Below, piece by piece: positions 24,251 through 36,351 of a stretch of 64,000 bases of DNA. Where the stretch lies: contig ML664161.1 in NCBI GenBank assembly GCA_007570785.1, positions 43,672,418-43,736,417 of the forward strand, written 5' to 3'. The translations under genes and the position numbers were made by a program. Positions within the stretch are counted from its first letter, which is position 1; the number at the start of each line of letters is the position of its first letter. The DNA is from Antilocapra americana (lineage: Eukaryota > Chordata > Mammalia > Artiodactyla > Antilocapridae). The notes under the pieces are model-generated. The model saw only the letters and a list, made by a program, of their open reading frames with translations. It ran no database searches and was not told the origin of the DNA.

Positions 24251-24570
24251 ATTCAATTGGTAAAGAGTCCACCTGCATTGCAGGAGACCCCAGTTCAATT
24301 CCTGGGTCGGGAAGTTCCCCTGGAAAAGGGATAGGCTACCCACTCGAGGATTCTTGGGCTTCCCTGGTGGCTCAGTTGTAAAGACTCTGCCTGCAGTGTG
24401 GGAGACTAGGTTCGATCCCTGGGTTGGTAAGATCCCCTGGAGGAGGGCATGGCAGCCCACTCCAGTATTTTTGCCTGGAGAATCCCCATGGACAGAGGAG
24501 CCTGGCGGGCTACAGTCCATGGGGTCGCAAAGAGTTGGGCACGACTGAGCGACTAAACACAGCGCCGCAC
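24251..24570 (+). mobile_element. Dimeric Bov-tA SINE with one target-site duplication
   Basis: A first unit (24251-24355, head plus part of the Bov-A body) is followed directly by a complete second unit starting GGGCTTCCCTGGTGGCTCAG (24356). The whole block is flanked by the perfect 10-bp duplication AGCCTGGACT (24241-24250, 24571-24580). The tail of the first unit is not found on the far side of the second, so the second did not simply insert into the first. Confidence 0.88.
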
Positions 24571-25073
24571 AGCCTGGACTCTGCTGTTGCCAGATTCCCT
24601 GGCCTGGGCCGTCTAAAAGATGAGAGCTGCTGCAGTGAGGGCACAAAGGCTGCCTTTCAGTCAGTGCTGCCTTTCTTGACATGAGTCTTCTTTTATAATC
24701 ACGTGTAAACTTTGGAGTAGTTGAAATTTGGTAGAGATGTAATATAGACAGGGAATTTAAAACAACTAAGAGAAAGATTCCATCCAAGAGCAGATGTATA
24801 AAGCATGTTTAGCGTTCTTGAACCTCTTATTTGATTGTCAGACATTTCTTTTGTAAATGCGCTTGTGATTTATAAGAGGGGAATGTTTAGTTTTAATTTT
24901 CCTAATAAGGAGAATTCATATGTATTAATTATAGCAATTGGCAGGAGAAAATGACAAAAAGGAAAAAGAAATGAATGTATATACAAAACAGAAATGGGTT
25001 CACAGAGGAAAAGTAAAAAATAGGAAAAAGAAAAAAATGGGCAATAATTCCATCATTTAGAGAAAACCATTTG

Positions 25074-25285
25074 CCAGGTGGTGCAAGTGGTAAAGAGCCT
25101 GCCTGCCAATGTATGAGATGCAGGAGACACAGGTTTGAACCCTGGGTCAGGAAGATCCCCTGGAGCAGGAATTGGCAACCCACTCCAATATTCTTGCCTG
25201 AAAAATTCCATGGACAGAGGAGCCTGGCAGGCTACAGTCCATAGGGTCATAAAGAATCAGACATGACTGAGAATGCACACACACA
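25074..25285 (+). mobile_element. Bov-tA SINE
   Basis: Head starts near GCCAGGTGGTGCAAGTGGTA (diverged), body to AATCAGACATGACTGAGAAT, followed by a short CA-rich tail. Confidence 0.9.
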
Positions 25286-25436
25286 CCAGGAACATTTTGA
25301 AGTATGTAGCCTGGTCTTTTCTCTATTCAAGCATATGCAGATTTTTCTTTTTAATGCTATTTAGCTTTTAAATTTTCTCAGTCAAGTCATTCAGGATATC
25401 TAATTTGCCATAATACAGGAAAAGGAAGACCTAGTT

Positions 25437-27790
25437 GATTTACAATATTTTATTAGTGTCAGGTATATAACACAAGTGATTCAGTTATATATACATATTT
25501 TTCAGATTATTTTCCATTATAGGTTATTGTAAGATGATTGCATATAGTTCCTTGTGCCCTTGTTGATATCTCTTTTATACATAGTAGTTTGTATCTATTA
25601 ATCCCCTAATCCTAATTTATCTCTCTCCTTCCCCTTTCCCCTTTGGTAACCGTAAGTTTGTTTTCTATGTCTATGAATCTGTTTCTGTTTTGTGTATACA
25701 TTCATTTGTATTGTTTTTTAGACTCTATACATAAATGATATCACATAATATTTGTCTTTCTCTGTCTGACTTCAGTTAGTATGATATCTAGGTCCATGTT
25801 GCTGCAAATGGCAATATTTCATTCCTTTTTATGGCTGAGTAATCTGCTGTATTTATATACATCACATCTTCTTAAACCAATTGTCTGTTGATTAGCACTT
25901 GAGTTGTTTCCAAGTCTTGGTTGTTATAAATAGTGTTGCTCTGTTAGTTTTTTAAGGAAATTCTGTACTGTTTTCCACAGTGGATGCACCAATTTACATT
26001 CCCACCAATAGTGTATAAGGATTCCCTTTTCTTCACACCCTCTTCAGCATTTATTACTTGTGGACTTTTTGATGATGGCCACTTTGCCTAGTATGAAGAT
26101 TTGCATTTCTCTAATAATTAGTGATGTTGAGCATCTTTCATGTGCCCATTGGCCATCTGTATGTCATCTTTGGGAAAATGTCTATTTAGGTCTTTGCCAA
26201 CTTTTTATTGGGTAGTTTGCTTTTTTGATATTGAGGTGTATACACTCTTGTATATTTTGGATATTTAACCCCTTGTAAATTGCATTGTTTGCAAATATTT
26301 TCTTGCATTTAGTGGACTTTTTGTTTTGTTGGTGGTTTGTTTTGCTGTGTAAAAGGCGTTTCAGTTTGAGTAGGATTACTTTCGCTTTTCTTCCCTTTGT
26401 TCTGGGAGCCTGCTCTAGGATAACACAGCCATGATTTATGTCGCTTGCCTGTGTTCTCATCTAGGAGTTTTCTGATGCCACGTCTTACATTTAGGTCTTT
26501 AAACCATTTTGAGTTTATTTTTATATGTGGTGTGAAGAAATATTCTAATTTCACTGATTTACACAAGACTGTCCAGCTTTCCCAATACCACTTGCTGAAG
26601 AGACTTTTTTCTCCCTTTTATACTCTTGCCTCCTTGATTAGAGATTAATCTGCTATGGGTGTGTGAGTTTATTTCTGAGCTCTGTATTCTGTTCCATTGT
26701 CCTGTATGTCTGTTTTTGTGCCAGTGCCATGCTGTCTTGATTACTGTAGCTTTGTAGTATAGTCTGAAGTCTGGAAGGGCTATGCCTTCAACTTGATCCT
26801 TTTTCCTCAGGATTGCCTTGGCAATTCTGGTTCTTTCATGATTCCATATAAATTTTAGGATTATTTGTTGTAGTTTTGTGGAAAATGTCATGAATATTTT
26901 GATAGGGATTGCATTTAATCTGTAGATTGCTTTGGGTAGGACGGCCATTTTAATAATATTAATTCTTCCAATTCAAGAGCATGGGATAGCTTCCTGTTTC
27001 TTTGAATCATCTTCAGTTTCTTTTATCAGTATCTTTTATCTTTTGTAGTTTTCAGCATATAGTTTTCAGGCCTTTCACTTCCTTGGTTAAGCTTATTTCT
27101 AGGTTTCATTTTTATGCAGTTTTATTTATTCATTCATTCATTATTGAAGTATAATTGATTTTCAGTGTTGTGCCAACATGATGCATTTTTAAATGGAATT
27201 TTTTTTTGCTTTCTCTTTCTGATATTTCATTCTTAGTATAAAGAAATGCACAGATTTAAATATGTTAATCTTATATCTTGCCACTTTACTGACTTCCTTT
27301 GGGTTTTTTTTTTTTTTCTTTCTTTCTGCACTGCATAGTAGGGATGTGTGCATCCCTTGACCAAGGATGGAACTTGTGCCCTATGTAGTGGAAGTGTGGG
27401 GTCCTAACCACTGGACCACCAGGGAAGTCCCCTTACTGGATTCATTTATTAGTTCTAATAGTTTGTGTACACAGTCTTTATGGTTTTCTGTATAGAAAAT
27501 CATATCTTCTGCAAACAGTGACAATTTTTCCTCTTCTCTTCCAATTTGAATACCTTTTATTTATCTTTCTTGTTGATTGCTGTGGCTTTCTGATATTATG
27601 TTGAATAGCAGTGGTGAGAGTGGGCATCCTTGTCTTGTTCCTGAATTTAGTGAGGAGGCTCTCAGCTTTACATAATTAAGTATTATATTGGCTGTGGTTT
27701 ATCATAAGTGACTTTTATTACATTGAGATATGTTCCCTCTATACCCACTTTGGTGAGAATATACTTTTGTACTTATAATAATGTGATCTG
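25437..27790 (-). mobile_element. L1 LINE 3' portion, 5'-truncated
   Basis: The 3'UTR end lies at the left (GATTTACAATATTTTATTAG). The minus frame at 26559-26948 encodes the typical end region of ORF2 (the [20 protein letters not shown] region and an [19 protein letters not shown] stretch). Frames are broken. A CHR-type SINE splits it at 27303-27431. Confidence 0.88.
27303..27431 (-). mobile_element. CHR-type SINE inside L1
   Basis: In sense (minus) it reads GGACTTCCCTGGTGGTCCAG, TGGTTAGGACCCC, then degenerate middle and an A-tail that appears as the T-run at 27307-27319. The flanking L1 resumes at CTTACTGGATTC, giving an imperfect duplication with TTTACTGACTTC on the left. Confidence 0.8.
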
Positions 27791-28019
27791 TTTTTCTAAA
27801 ATTATTTTCCACAATGTAATGAGAGTTTTCTGTGTCACTAAATCTACTTCTACAACAGTAGTTTCCAACCGAGAATATAACATGGACTCAGACCTATGAA
27901 ATCAGAATTTCTGGGTGTGGGCACCGTGGGTTTTTTTGATGTTCCATGGGTGAACTTAATGAATAAGCCCTGGTTAAGGACTGTCATTCTGTGCCATTAA
28001 TGACTGCGTGAAACTCATA

Positions 28020-28690
28020 TCATGAACCACAAGTTAGACTCTTCTCTGTTGCTAGGCATTTAACTTGTTTGTAGTTTACCGCTTTTATAAACAAAGCCTT
28101 AGTGAACAAGTAGCTAAGTCTTTGCACACATCCATAAGGCTTTACTTCGGATAAATACCTAAAAATAGAATGCACATTTTAAAGACTTTTACCAAATGGC
28201 CCTTCCAGGAAGGCTGTTTCAAAGAAGTACCTGTTTTCCTGTTTGATATGATATTTATTATTTTTGCCAAGTTGACAGGTAAAATATTTTTCATGTTACT
28301 GTTGCTTCAACATTTGCATTTTTTATTACTAGTGAGGTTAAGCATTTTTTATATTGACCATTTATATATATATATCTGAAAATGAGTATAGAAAAGTTAA
28401 TAGTGATTTGTCTCATCATACATTTTGTCCATTGTTATCCTTGATTATATATCTTTTTGTTATTTATAGGAACTCTATGTTTTTAAGAATATTGATGCTT
28501 TTATTATTATTTTGCAATTTTTTTCATTTTGTTATTTGTTTTGATTTATTTGTGGAGTTTGGTACTATATACAGTTAAGTTTCATTTTGTTTTTTAGTTG
28601 GTTTGTCATTTGAATATTTTTTCTGGTTATACATTTATTTTAAATTCTGTGTTCTATGTATACAATAATTAATCTGTAGGGAAACCTGTT
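28020..28690 (-). mobile_element. Ancient L1 3' fragment
   Basis: T-rich, with the order typical of old L1 3' regions (AAATGGCCCTTCCAGGAAGG near 28194, then TTTATTACTAGTGAGGTTAA). Boundaries uncertain. Confidence 0.4.
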
Positions 28691-28699
28691 GAACTCATT

Positions 28700-28990
28700 T
28701 TTTTTAATTTTTATTTTATATTGGAGTATCATTGATTAACAATATTGTGTTATTTTCAGGTGTACAGGAAAGTGATTCAGTTATACATATACATGTTTCT
28801 ATTCTTTTTCAAATTCTTTTCCCATTTAGATTTTTGCAAGATATTGAGCTGAATTCCATGTCCTATACAGTAGGTCCTTGTTGGTTATCTATTTAAATTT
28901 AGCAGTGTGTATATGTTCATCTCAAACTCTGAATATATCCCTCCCTCAACCCTTCCTCCCTGGAGGAACCATAAGTTCATTCTCTAAGTA
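28700..28990 (-). mobile_element. L1 3'UTR fragment
   Basis: T-rich start, then CAGGTGTACAGGAAAGTGAT and TTTTGCAAGATATTGAGCTG, a common bovine L1 3'-end order read antisense. It is short and 5'-truncated. Confidence 0.7.
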
Positions 28991-30801
28991 TACAGTTAAG
29001 TTTTTATAAAGTCAATCCTATCAGTTTTTTCTTTCATAATTGCATTTGGCATGTTTGAAAAAGACTTTCAGAAAAGGACCTCTGCCCCTTCACCCCCAAC
29101 CCGGCCCTTGCACCCTTCTACATAATGCTGTTAAGTACTGAAGTCAAATGTATGAAGTTAAATTAAGCACTGCATGATCCCCAGCCTTACTTTTTATTGT
29201 GATTACTGCCAGAAAGTAGGTAGGTTTTAATTTAAGCTTACTCTCTCTCTGCAGAGGAGGGTCATGAGGTGCTTTTTTGGATTTAGGTAACATTTTGGTC
29301 CCTTCCTCCCCTAGGCAACTTAACTGCCTTGGTGTTAGTTAGGTAATCTTGTTTCCATTGAGACCCAAGAGAATCTTCTATGTAAATAGCTGTGAAGCCT
29401 TTTACTTCACAGTTCCACTGTTAGCTTCAGAAAGAAGTCAGCAGAAAGTCCTTTGTTACCTGCATAAAACAGAAAAATTGCTACATGTGTATATACTTTA
29501 GACTCAAGAAAAAAGTCTTCAGATCTCTGAAGTCAAGATTAAAGATTTTATCAAGATAAAGTTATAAAAAGTAGAACAAATGAAAATAAAAGGCTGTAAT
29601 AGACTCTATAGATTACTAGGTAAATTCTGATCTTGCCCAGAGTATACACTGTGACATGAACAAATGAATATATAAAATCTATACTTATATGCTCAGTAAT
29701 TATACTGTCAGAGGAACATATGTACCATGAACACATATCTTATACCTTGAAATTTTTTGAAATTATCAGTTAGCTAATAGAGGTGATTTTCTCTAATTGA
29801 GCCAGACTGTTCAGTCCTGTTCTAAGTACAATCTGTACCATTAGGTTTTCTTTGATTCTCTTATTTTCACCTTAAAAAGTTACCATGATCCAAAAGAAAT
29901 CTTGTTGCTCTACTCAAGGGCTTTTATAGTCTTGCTGGGTTAATAATGCATCATTACCACAAAGTTTAAAAGGGCCTAAAACACATACCCTGCTTGACGC
30001 TAAATTGCTTAAGCAGGTGTTCTCATGAATAAATGTCCACTGACATTTCTGAAATAGAAGGCTATTTTTTAAAGTATTTTAACATTTCAGAGTTTCTATA
30101 TATTACGTCTTTCACTTTCACTGAGTCTATGGAAAATATTTCCATCATCATGAAAATTATCTTTGAGTTCCCAAGTATGGTGCCCTGATGGAGCTAGAAG
30201 CTTCTGTGATACAAGATAGTTCAAAGTATTTTTCTCCTATCACCACCGTGGATGACAGAATCAAAAACTGATCAGACCTTAGACCATGGAATCAAACTAC
30301 TCTAGAAGAAACATTTTAACTGTGACATTATTTTAACCAGCATAACTTTTTCTGGTTAACGAGTCTGTTTCTTTCCCATCTGTATAGAATTTGTAATTGA
30401 CTACAACACCCTAATCTGTTAAATGAGATCTATGTGATAAAGCCTTAAAACTATTAAGCCATATGCTAATACAAAATATCATTAAGTAGCATTAGTCTTA
30501 TATATACATTATATATATATAATATACATAACGTAGATATTTGCCCAGTGGGCTTTCAAACACTTCCCACAAATAAATTCTTTGAAATAGCTGGAGACAG
30601 TATGGTTTAATCCAGACCTTGATCCTGAAATAGATAAATACCCTGTGATTAATTTATTAGTGGCAAGAGAGACATTGGAAGAACTGTCATTAAAGAGCTG
30701 TTATTATTAAAGAGCTATTATTGATTTGTAAAGTTTTTCCTTAGTTGTCAAACATTCTTGAGAAAGAATATATACTTTGCCATAAAATTTTCGATTTCCT
30801 G
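28991..30801. other. CCDC191 intron, no gene recognised
   Basis: Unique-looking sequence with an AT-rich simple tract at 30499-30530 (TATATATACATTATATATAT). No exon found. Confidence 0.45.
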
Positions 30802-31016
30802 CAAAGTGAAAGTGTTAGTTGCTCAGTCAGGTCTGATTATTTGCGACCCCATGGACTGCAGCCCACCAGACTCCTCTGTCCATGGAATTCTCCAGGTAAG
30901 AATACTGGAGTGGGTAGCTATTCCCTTCTCCAGGGGATCTTCCCAACCCAGGAATCAAAACTGGGTCTCCTGCATTGCAGGCAGATTCTTTACCATCTGA
31001 GCCACCAGGGAAGCCC
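30802..31016 (-). mobile_element. Bov-tA SINE
   Basis: Complete minus-strand copy, head at the right (GGGCTTCCCTGGTGGCTCAG in sense). An 8-bp duplication ATTTCCTG (30794-30801, 31017-31024) flanks it. Confidence 0.93.
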
Positions 31017-31408
31017 ATTTCCTGTGAAATTCAGGGTCAGTTCATGCAGACCAAATTCCTGGGATGTCTATCTGGAGTAATCATGCCCAATTTCTAAATG
31101 AACTATCCAAATTAGATATTTCTAAGAGCACATTTTTCTGATCACAAATATCCTGGCCATGGCAATAGTTCCTGTGATTGTACCCACTGTCCCACCAGGT
31201 TCTGTGGTGAGCAGCAGTACACATTCTAAGAGTGACTCACAAGGCTAAGACTGGCAGCCTGTGAGATAGCCGGCTAGAGCCCAGAGCAGCCGTGGCTAGG
31301 GTCAGGGCAGTTGTGCCATTGAACAGAGTGGCTCTGACCTGGGGGAGATAGAGCTCATCAGCACAGTCCTTTAAATGGATGAGCTACAGCATATTCCTTC
31401 TCTCTCAG

Positions 31409-31854
31409 GTGGCTGCTGTCCCTGCTTTGTGGGAAAAGCCTCCCTTGGGGAGCAGTAGTTGTCTGCCCAGCTGCCACCTTGGAAGACCAACAAAGAGCAT
31501 CTTGCAGCTTCCCCTCCCAAAGGCCCCTCCGGATACATCTGACAGTAGGCCACACAAGGGCCCAGGTGATGAGCCCTCCCAACAGCCTGGTAACAAAAAG
31601 AAGTTCAGAACCAACAGCCGGAAAGCAGAACCTGTCTGCATGGGTCATTTCCTCAATCGCCATATCTTCCAGCAGCAGCTTATTGAAAAGCAGAAGAAGA
31701 AACTTCAGGAACAGCAGAAAACAATTCTGGAGCTGAAGAAAAACCAGCGGCTGGCAGAGGCTCGGTGGGCAGCAGGGTGTACGCACCCACAGAGCTGCCA
31801 GCTGTCAAACCCAGGAGAAGATGAATGGGAAGGAACCTGCCAGGTGCTTCCAAA
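31409..31854 (+). CDS. CCDC191: CCDC191 large exon: proline/serine linker and Q/K coiled coil
   Basis: 446-bp exon, acceptor TCTCTCAG, donor CCAAA then GTATGT. It starts in phase 0 and ends with AA of a split asparagine codon. It encodes visible residues 147-294. The first half is a low-complexity linker rich in P, S and K, with the recognisable stretch VPALWEKPPLGSS. The second half (about 231-270) is a glutamine- and lysine-rich coiled coil beginning HIFQQQLIEKQKKK. Reading continues open past the donor to 32161, but that part has no similarity to the gene and uses intron bases; the donor restores frame with the next exon. The linker looks the least conserved part of the protein. Confidence 0.9.
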
Positions 31855-32399
31855 GTATGTTATTGTGTCGGAACCTTCTCTGGAGTCTTTGGTTTTTGTT
31901 TTTTTGTTTTTTTACTTTGTGGTCAAAAGGCTCCTGAATCTTACCCAGCATCCAGACTCTATAATTGTTTATTTTGCACATGCAAAGCAGAGAGGCCCCA
32001 TACAGTGTGAGTGGTATATGAGAGGTACCAAAAGGTATTTAAGGCAAGTGGCTGCCTATAAGGATCCAGTTGTATACAGTCAGCAACTGTATTGTAGCTG
32101 CCTTTGTCTGAAGAGCTCTGTCATTCTACCAGCAAAAGAGGAAAATGCTTACTTGCTCTAACTCGATTTCTGGATTCCTGATTATGTTTTCAGCTGAGAA
32201 GCCAGGTCAGACACTATCAGGTCTAAATGGAGCAGCCCTTGGGGATGGCTATTTACCTAGCTTTAGACTGTAGTTGTTTGAGATAAAGATCTTTGAACCT
32301 AGTATAATAGTCCAAATTTCTCAAAAGCTACTTAAGATGGTTTTAGACATGCTTATGACATACTCAGTATGTGTGATAAATGGTAGGATAAGAAGTGGG

Positions 32400-32578
32400 C
32401 AGTATGTATTGATCTGAAGCCCTGAGTTGGGAGTCAGAGCCCCTGACTCACATCAGACTCAGGCTAGTCAACCTTTCCATGCCTCATTATACCAATTTAT
32501 TGAATGGGTATAATAATACATAGTTATCTCAGAGAGTAAGGATTAATTAAAGTTTGTAAAAGACTTTGAGTTCTGAAA
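32400..32578 (+). mobile_element. MIR ancient SINE
   Basis: Shows the MIR order: GAGTTGGGAGTCAGAGCCCC, then CCTCATTATACC, GGGTATAATAATACATAGTT and a GGATTAATTAAAGT/AAAGACTTTGAG end. It ends about 43 bp before the next exon. Confidence 0.7.
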
Positions 32579-32621
32579 CTGGTGCTTGGTCTGAATTCTT
32601 TTCCCTTTTTTTCCTCCCCAG

Positions 32622-32734
32622 TTCACCTGTTGCTTCCCCTGGGACTGAAGGTAGCAGAAGTGACTCCCAAAATTCTCTTTCTGGACCCAGAAGGAATCCA
32701 AGGCAGTTGATGGCGCCCCATCCCATACTGAAAG
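32622..32734 (+). CDS. CCDC191: CCDC191 exon followed by a GC donor
   Basis: 113-bp exon, acceptor TTCCTCCCCAG. Its first T completes the AAT codon from the previous exon, and it ends with one G of a split alanine codon. It encodes visible residues 295-332: NSPVASPGTEGSRSDS, then a basic SGPRRNPRQ and MAPHPILK. The only donor that keeps the frame is CTGAAAG then GCAGGG, a GC donor. The nearest downstream GT (CTCG then GTGACC, 32757) would shift the frame and lead to a stop in the exon at 36932. A serine- and basic-rich flexible linker, no domain. Confidence 0.85.
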
Positions 32735-32740
32735 GCAGGG
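32735..32740 (+). other. CCDC191: Non-canonical GC splice donor (GC-AG intron 32735-34769)
   Basis: Intron starts GCAGGG after exon end AAAG and finishes at TTTTCTAG (34769). GC donors make up roughly 1% of mammalian introns. The exon-side AAG matches the consensus. The choice rests on frame continuity across two exons. Confidence 0.75.
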
Positions 32741-34521
32741 CTATCTCGGTGACCTGGGTTATGGTTATCTTTCCTCCTGGAGTAGGATATGTTGGGACTG
32801 AATCCTGGCAACTGTTGGGTTTTGAGACTTAGCAGAACCTGGTCAAAGTCTAAGATGGGTTTATAGGTGACAAGTAGATACACCAGAGAACACCACGACT
32901 TTTTTCCTACCCTTCCTGCCAGACTTTCTGGTCTTCCTGGCCAATACAAAAACAAAACATTGCTGAAATGTTTAATCATTTTTTTGTAATTTGAGATTTG
33001 GATTGTGTTTTTAAAATGGGACAATTCACACACACAAAAAAAATTCTGAGTAGCTTCTAAAAATAAACACTACAGGTCACCTGTCATTGTACTTTTTAAC
33101 ATTAAAATACAGATCAGTTTACAGTAATCTGTATCAAGTTATTACATCATTTTATAATGAATTGTGCCTTGATGACAGGCTTATAGAATGAAATCTATAA
33201 ACCATACATTTTAATAACATTTTTGATGTGCATAGGAATCATTATTTAAACCAAACCATACTATGAAAAGAGAAGCATTCCTTCGAACTCACCTAGTGAA
33301 ACTGCTAGTTGTTTTTACTCTGTACTTAGTCATGCACTGAACATATGTTTGTGTGAAGTGGTAGGCACTCTGACAATTTTATTGTGGCTTGTAAATCTGA
33401 CTTTTTACCTGTGGTAGGATTGCTGCCCTAACAGGAAGTTATGTCACCAGAAGAACACTGTGCCTGAAGTCCATTCCTGTTAATGAAAAAATCTGCAGTC
33501 TATGCATTGACTCTCTGCCAAGTCAGCAGTTTATGACCTCTTTGTCCATCATTGAGGCTGATCAGGAAGTGCCCAGTTTGGTGTGATTACTTTTAAGAAA
33601 TTATTATTTGATCAAAGAGTTAGCATGTTTTGGAACACCTGGCTATTTTCAAGTAATCTTTAATGACTAGCTCTAGAAAAGATGGAAAAAGGGCGTATTA
33701 CCACAGGCTGTGCCTCTTTGGGCTCTCGCTTTAATCCTCTAGTCTTATTTCTGCCTCCTTAAAGACAGTCTCATTCCTACCATCTGTGGCACCCCCACTG
33801 TTCTTTTTCCAGCAAAGCCAACACTTAATATCTGTAAGAAATAGCCTGCTGGGTTTTTTGTTTATTAATTCTTAAAACTTGGAGTTCAATTTTCTTCTCT
33901 GTAACACAGCACAAGGAACCTAAAGTAACCATTGGCTGAGTTAGGTGAGCAGAACTTGATACTCCTCCCACCCATGCCCCTCTGCCTATGAAACCCCAGC
34001 TGGTGACAGAGTTATATTATCAGGCCATCTTGCACATTTGCTTCTTTTGGATCGATATTTAATAGACTGTCAAGAACAGGAGTCTGACACTTGAATTCAT
34101 TCAGATGCCAGTTCTTCAGATGCCTAGTACAATTCCATTTCCTGCCCATCTGGATATCCCGGCCCCTAAAACTAGTTTAAAATGTGATCATCATGACCCC
34201 AAACCTCAGTTTATTTGTTGCTGTTGTCACACATACAGACATACATAGTAACCTAGGAAAAAGTGGCAAACTCAGTGGTATTTGAGGAGTGATTCTGTTC
34301 TCAAAGTATTTGTCAGATGTAATTAAAGTTTTCAACATTCATTAAAGGAATCGCCAAATTAAAATTCTGGTTTCTGGATTTCACATACTAAAAGTTTCTT
34401 CAAGACACATTATCTTATTTAAACCAGTGAACAATTACTCTAATAGAAATGTGAACAAAAACATAATCTGAAAATTGTTCATCATGGCCAAGGATGGGAT
34501 TGTTGAACCTTAACCCATAGG

Positions 34522-34522
<1 letters not shown>

Positions 34523-34564
<42 letters not shown>

Positions 34565-34570
34565 TGTGTA
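34523..34570. repeat. (TG)n microsatellite, with a nearby (CA)/(TA) tract at 34627-34661
   Basis: About 20 TG units in a row, ending in a GAGTGTGTA variant. A CACACACACATATATATA tract follows 60 bp later. The pair ends about 110 bp before the next exon. Confidence 0.97.
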
Positions 34571-34769
34571 CCTATACACTTTGTATAATTGTAATTTCTG
34601 TAATTGTATTTTTATATAAATTTATGCACACACACATATATATATTATATATATATATATTCTGAACACCCAAAAGGAAACTTTAACACTAAATTTTACC
34701 ATAAAATGGAGGCATTTCTTTTCCAGTGTTCCTTATATTTTTTATATTGGAACTCTTACTATTTTCTAG

Positions 34770-34852
34770 CCATGGAAGAGAGAGCAGTTCAGCGAGCTGA
34801 ACGTAGGCGGATCTTGGCAGAGAAGAAGAAAAAACAAGAAGAGGAGAAATTG
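34770..34852 (+). CDS. CCDC191: CCDC191 exon: start of the charged helix
   Basis: 83-bp exon, acceptor TATTTTCTAG, donor AAATTG then GTAATA. Its first two bases CC complete the split alanine codon and the next codon is ATG. It ends in phase 0. It encodes visible residues 333-360 (MEERAVQRAERRRILAEKKK and on), almost entirely E, R, K, A and Q, forming the first part of a long charged helix. CCATGG around the ATG resembles a Kozak context, so a shorter isoform starting here is conceivable, but no promoter is visible. Confidence 0.9.
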
Positions 34853-35162
34853 GTAATAAATCAAGAATGCAAACTGAGGAAGAAAAAGGATTTATATAGG
34901 TCTTTATTAAAAACTGAAACCTAGGTTGTTTAAGGCCACTATGGCAGTAGCATAATACCAACTTTGGATATGGCTTTTTGCCTCCTGGCCTGAACTCTGT
35001 GATAGTTTTAGGAAAATGAAGAGAAGGAACATCAACATCATTAGTATAGCAACAATGAAATATTTTGAAAGTTGATGGACCTAGCAAACTGGGAGATTTT
35101 CACATAACCAAGACTGATGTGTAATAGGTAAATGTTCAACCTGATAAGTTTAAAAAGGTGGG

Positions 35163-36271
35163 TAATTCTTTTTTTTTTTATTTTAATTGGAGGCTAATTA
35201 CTTAACAATATTGTAGTGGTTTTTGCCATACATCAACATGAATCAGCCATGGGCACACATGTGTTCCCCATCCAGAACCCCCCTCGCACCTCCTTCCCCA
35301 TGCCATCCCCCAGGGTCATCCCAGTGCACCAGCCCTGGAGCACCCTGTCTCATGCATCGAACCTGGACCAGCGATCTGCTTCACTTATGATAATATACAC
35401 GTTTCAATGCTACCCTCTCAAATCATCCCACCCTTGCCTTCTCCCACAAAGTCCAAAAGACTGTTCTTTACATCTGTGTCTCTTTTGCTGTCTCAGATAT
35501 AGGGTCATCCTTACCATCTTTCTAAATTCCATATATATGCGTTAGTATACTGTATTAGTGTTTTTCTTTCTGACTTACTTCATTCTGTACAGTAGGTTCC
35601 AGTTTCATTCACCTCATTAGAACTGATTCAAATGCATTCTTTTTAATGGCTAAGTAATATTCCATTATGTATATATACCACAGCTTTCTTATCCATTTGT
35701 CTGCTGATGAGCATCAAGGTTGCTTCCATGTCCTGACTATTGTAAACAGTGCTGTGATAAACATTGGGGTACACGTGTCTCTTTCAATTCTGGTTTTCTC
35801 GGTGTGTATGGCCAGCAGTGGGATTGCTGAGTTGTATGGCAGTTCTATTTCCAGTTTTTAAAGAATCTCCACACTGTTCTCCATAGTGGCTGTACTAGTT
35901 TGCATTCCCACCAACATGTAAGAGGGTTCCCTTTTCTCCACACCCTCTCCAGCATTTATTGTTTGTAGACTTTTTGATAGCAGCCATTCTGACTGGCATG
36001 AGGTGGTACCTCATTTTGTTTTTGATTTGCATTTCTCTGATAATGAGTGATATTGAGCATCTTTTTATGTGTTTGTTAGCCATCTGTAGGTCTTCTTTGG
36101 AGAAATGTCTGTTTAGTTCTTTGGCCCATTTTGTGATTGGGTTGTTTATTTTTCTAGAATTGAGCTGCAGGAGCTGCTTGTATATTTTTGAGATTAATGT
36201 GTTGTCAGTTGCTTCGTTTGCTGTTATTTTCTTCCATTCTGAAGGTTGTCTTTTCACCTTGCTTATAGTTT
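35163..36271 (-). mobile_element. L1 LINE 3' end, young-looking, 5'-truncated, with duplication
   Basis: The poly-A tail is seen as a T-run at 35169-35179, next to a bovine L1 3'UTR (CCATGCCATCCCCCAGGGTC region). The ORF2 end lies to the right (35895-36257 in the minus frame, [20 protein letters not shown] region). Flanked by AAAGGTGGG (35154-35162, 36272-36280) within a longer near-match AGTTTAAAAAGGTGGG / AGTTTAAAGGTGGG. Confidence 0.92.
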
Positions 36272-36351
36272 AAAGGTGGGAAACGCTTAACCTTCCAAAG
36301 TCTTGATCTGGACTGCCAAAAGGAAATTTTGTACCTACTAAGAAAAAATAG

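Noticed and set aside
24209..24787. 192-codon minus-strand reading frame
   Set aside because: It is the antisense of the dimeric Bov-tA plus flanking intron; the same peptides recur at every Bov-tA copy.
31379..32161. 260-codon + strand reading frame taken as one gene
   Set aside because: Only 31409-31854 belongs to CCDC191. The first ten codons and everything after 31854 are intron; the splice sites restore frame with the neighbouring exons.
32757..32762. GT donor alternative to the GC donor
   Set aside because: Using it puts the exon at 34770 in another frame and gives a stop at the start of the exon at 36932.
34523..34570. Regular repeat considered as an array element
   Set aside because: Plain (TG)n microsatellite with no spacers; no CRISPR-like structure exists in the window.
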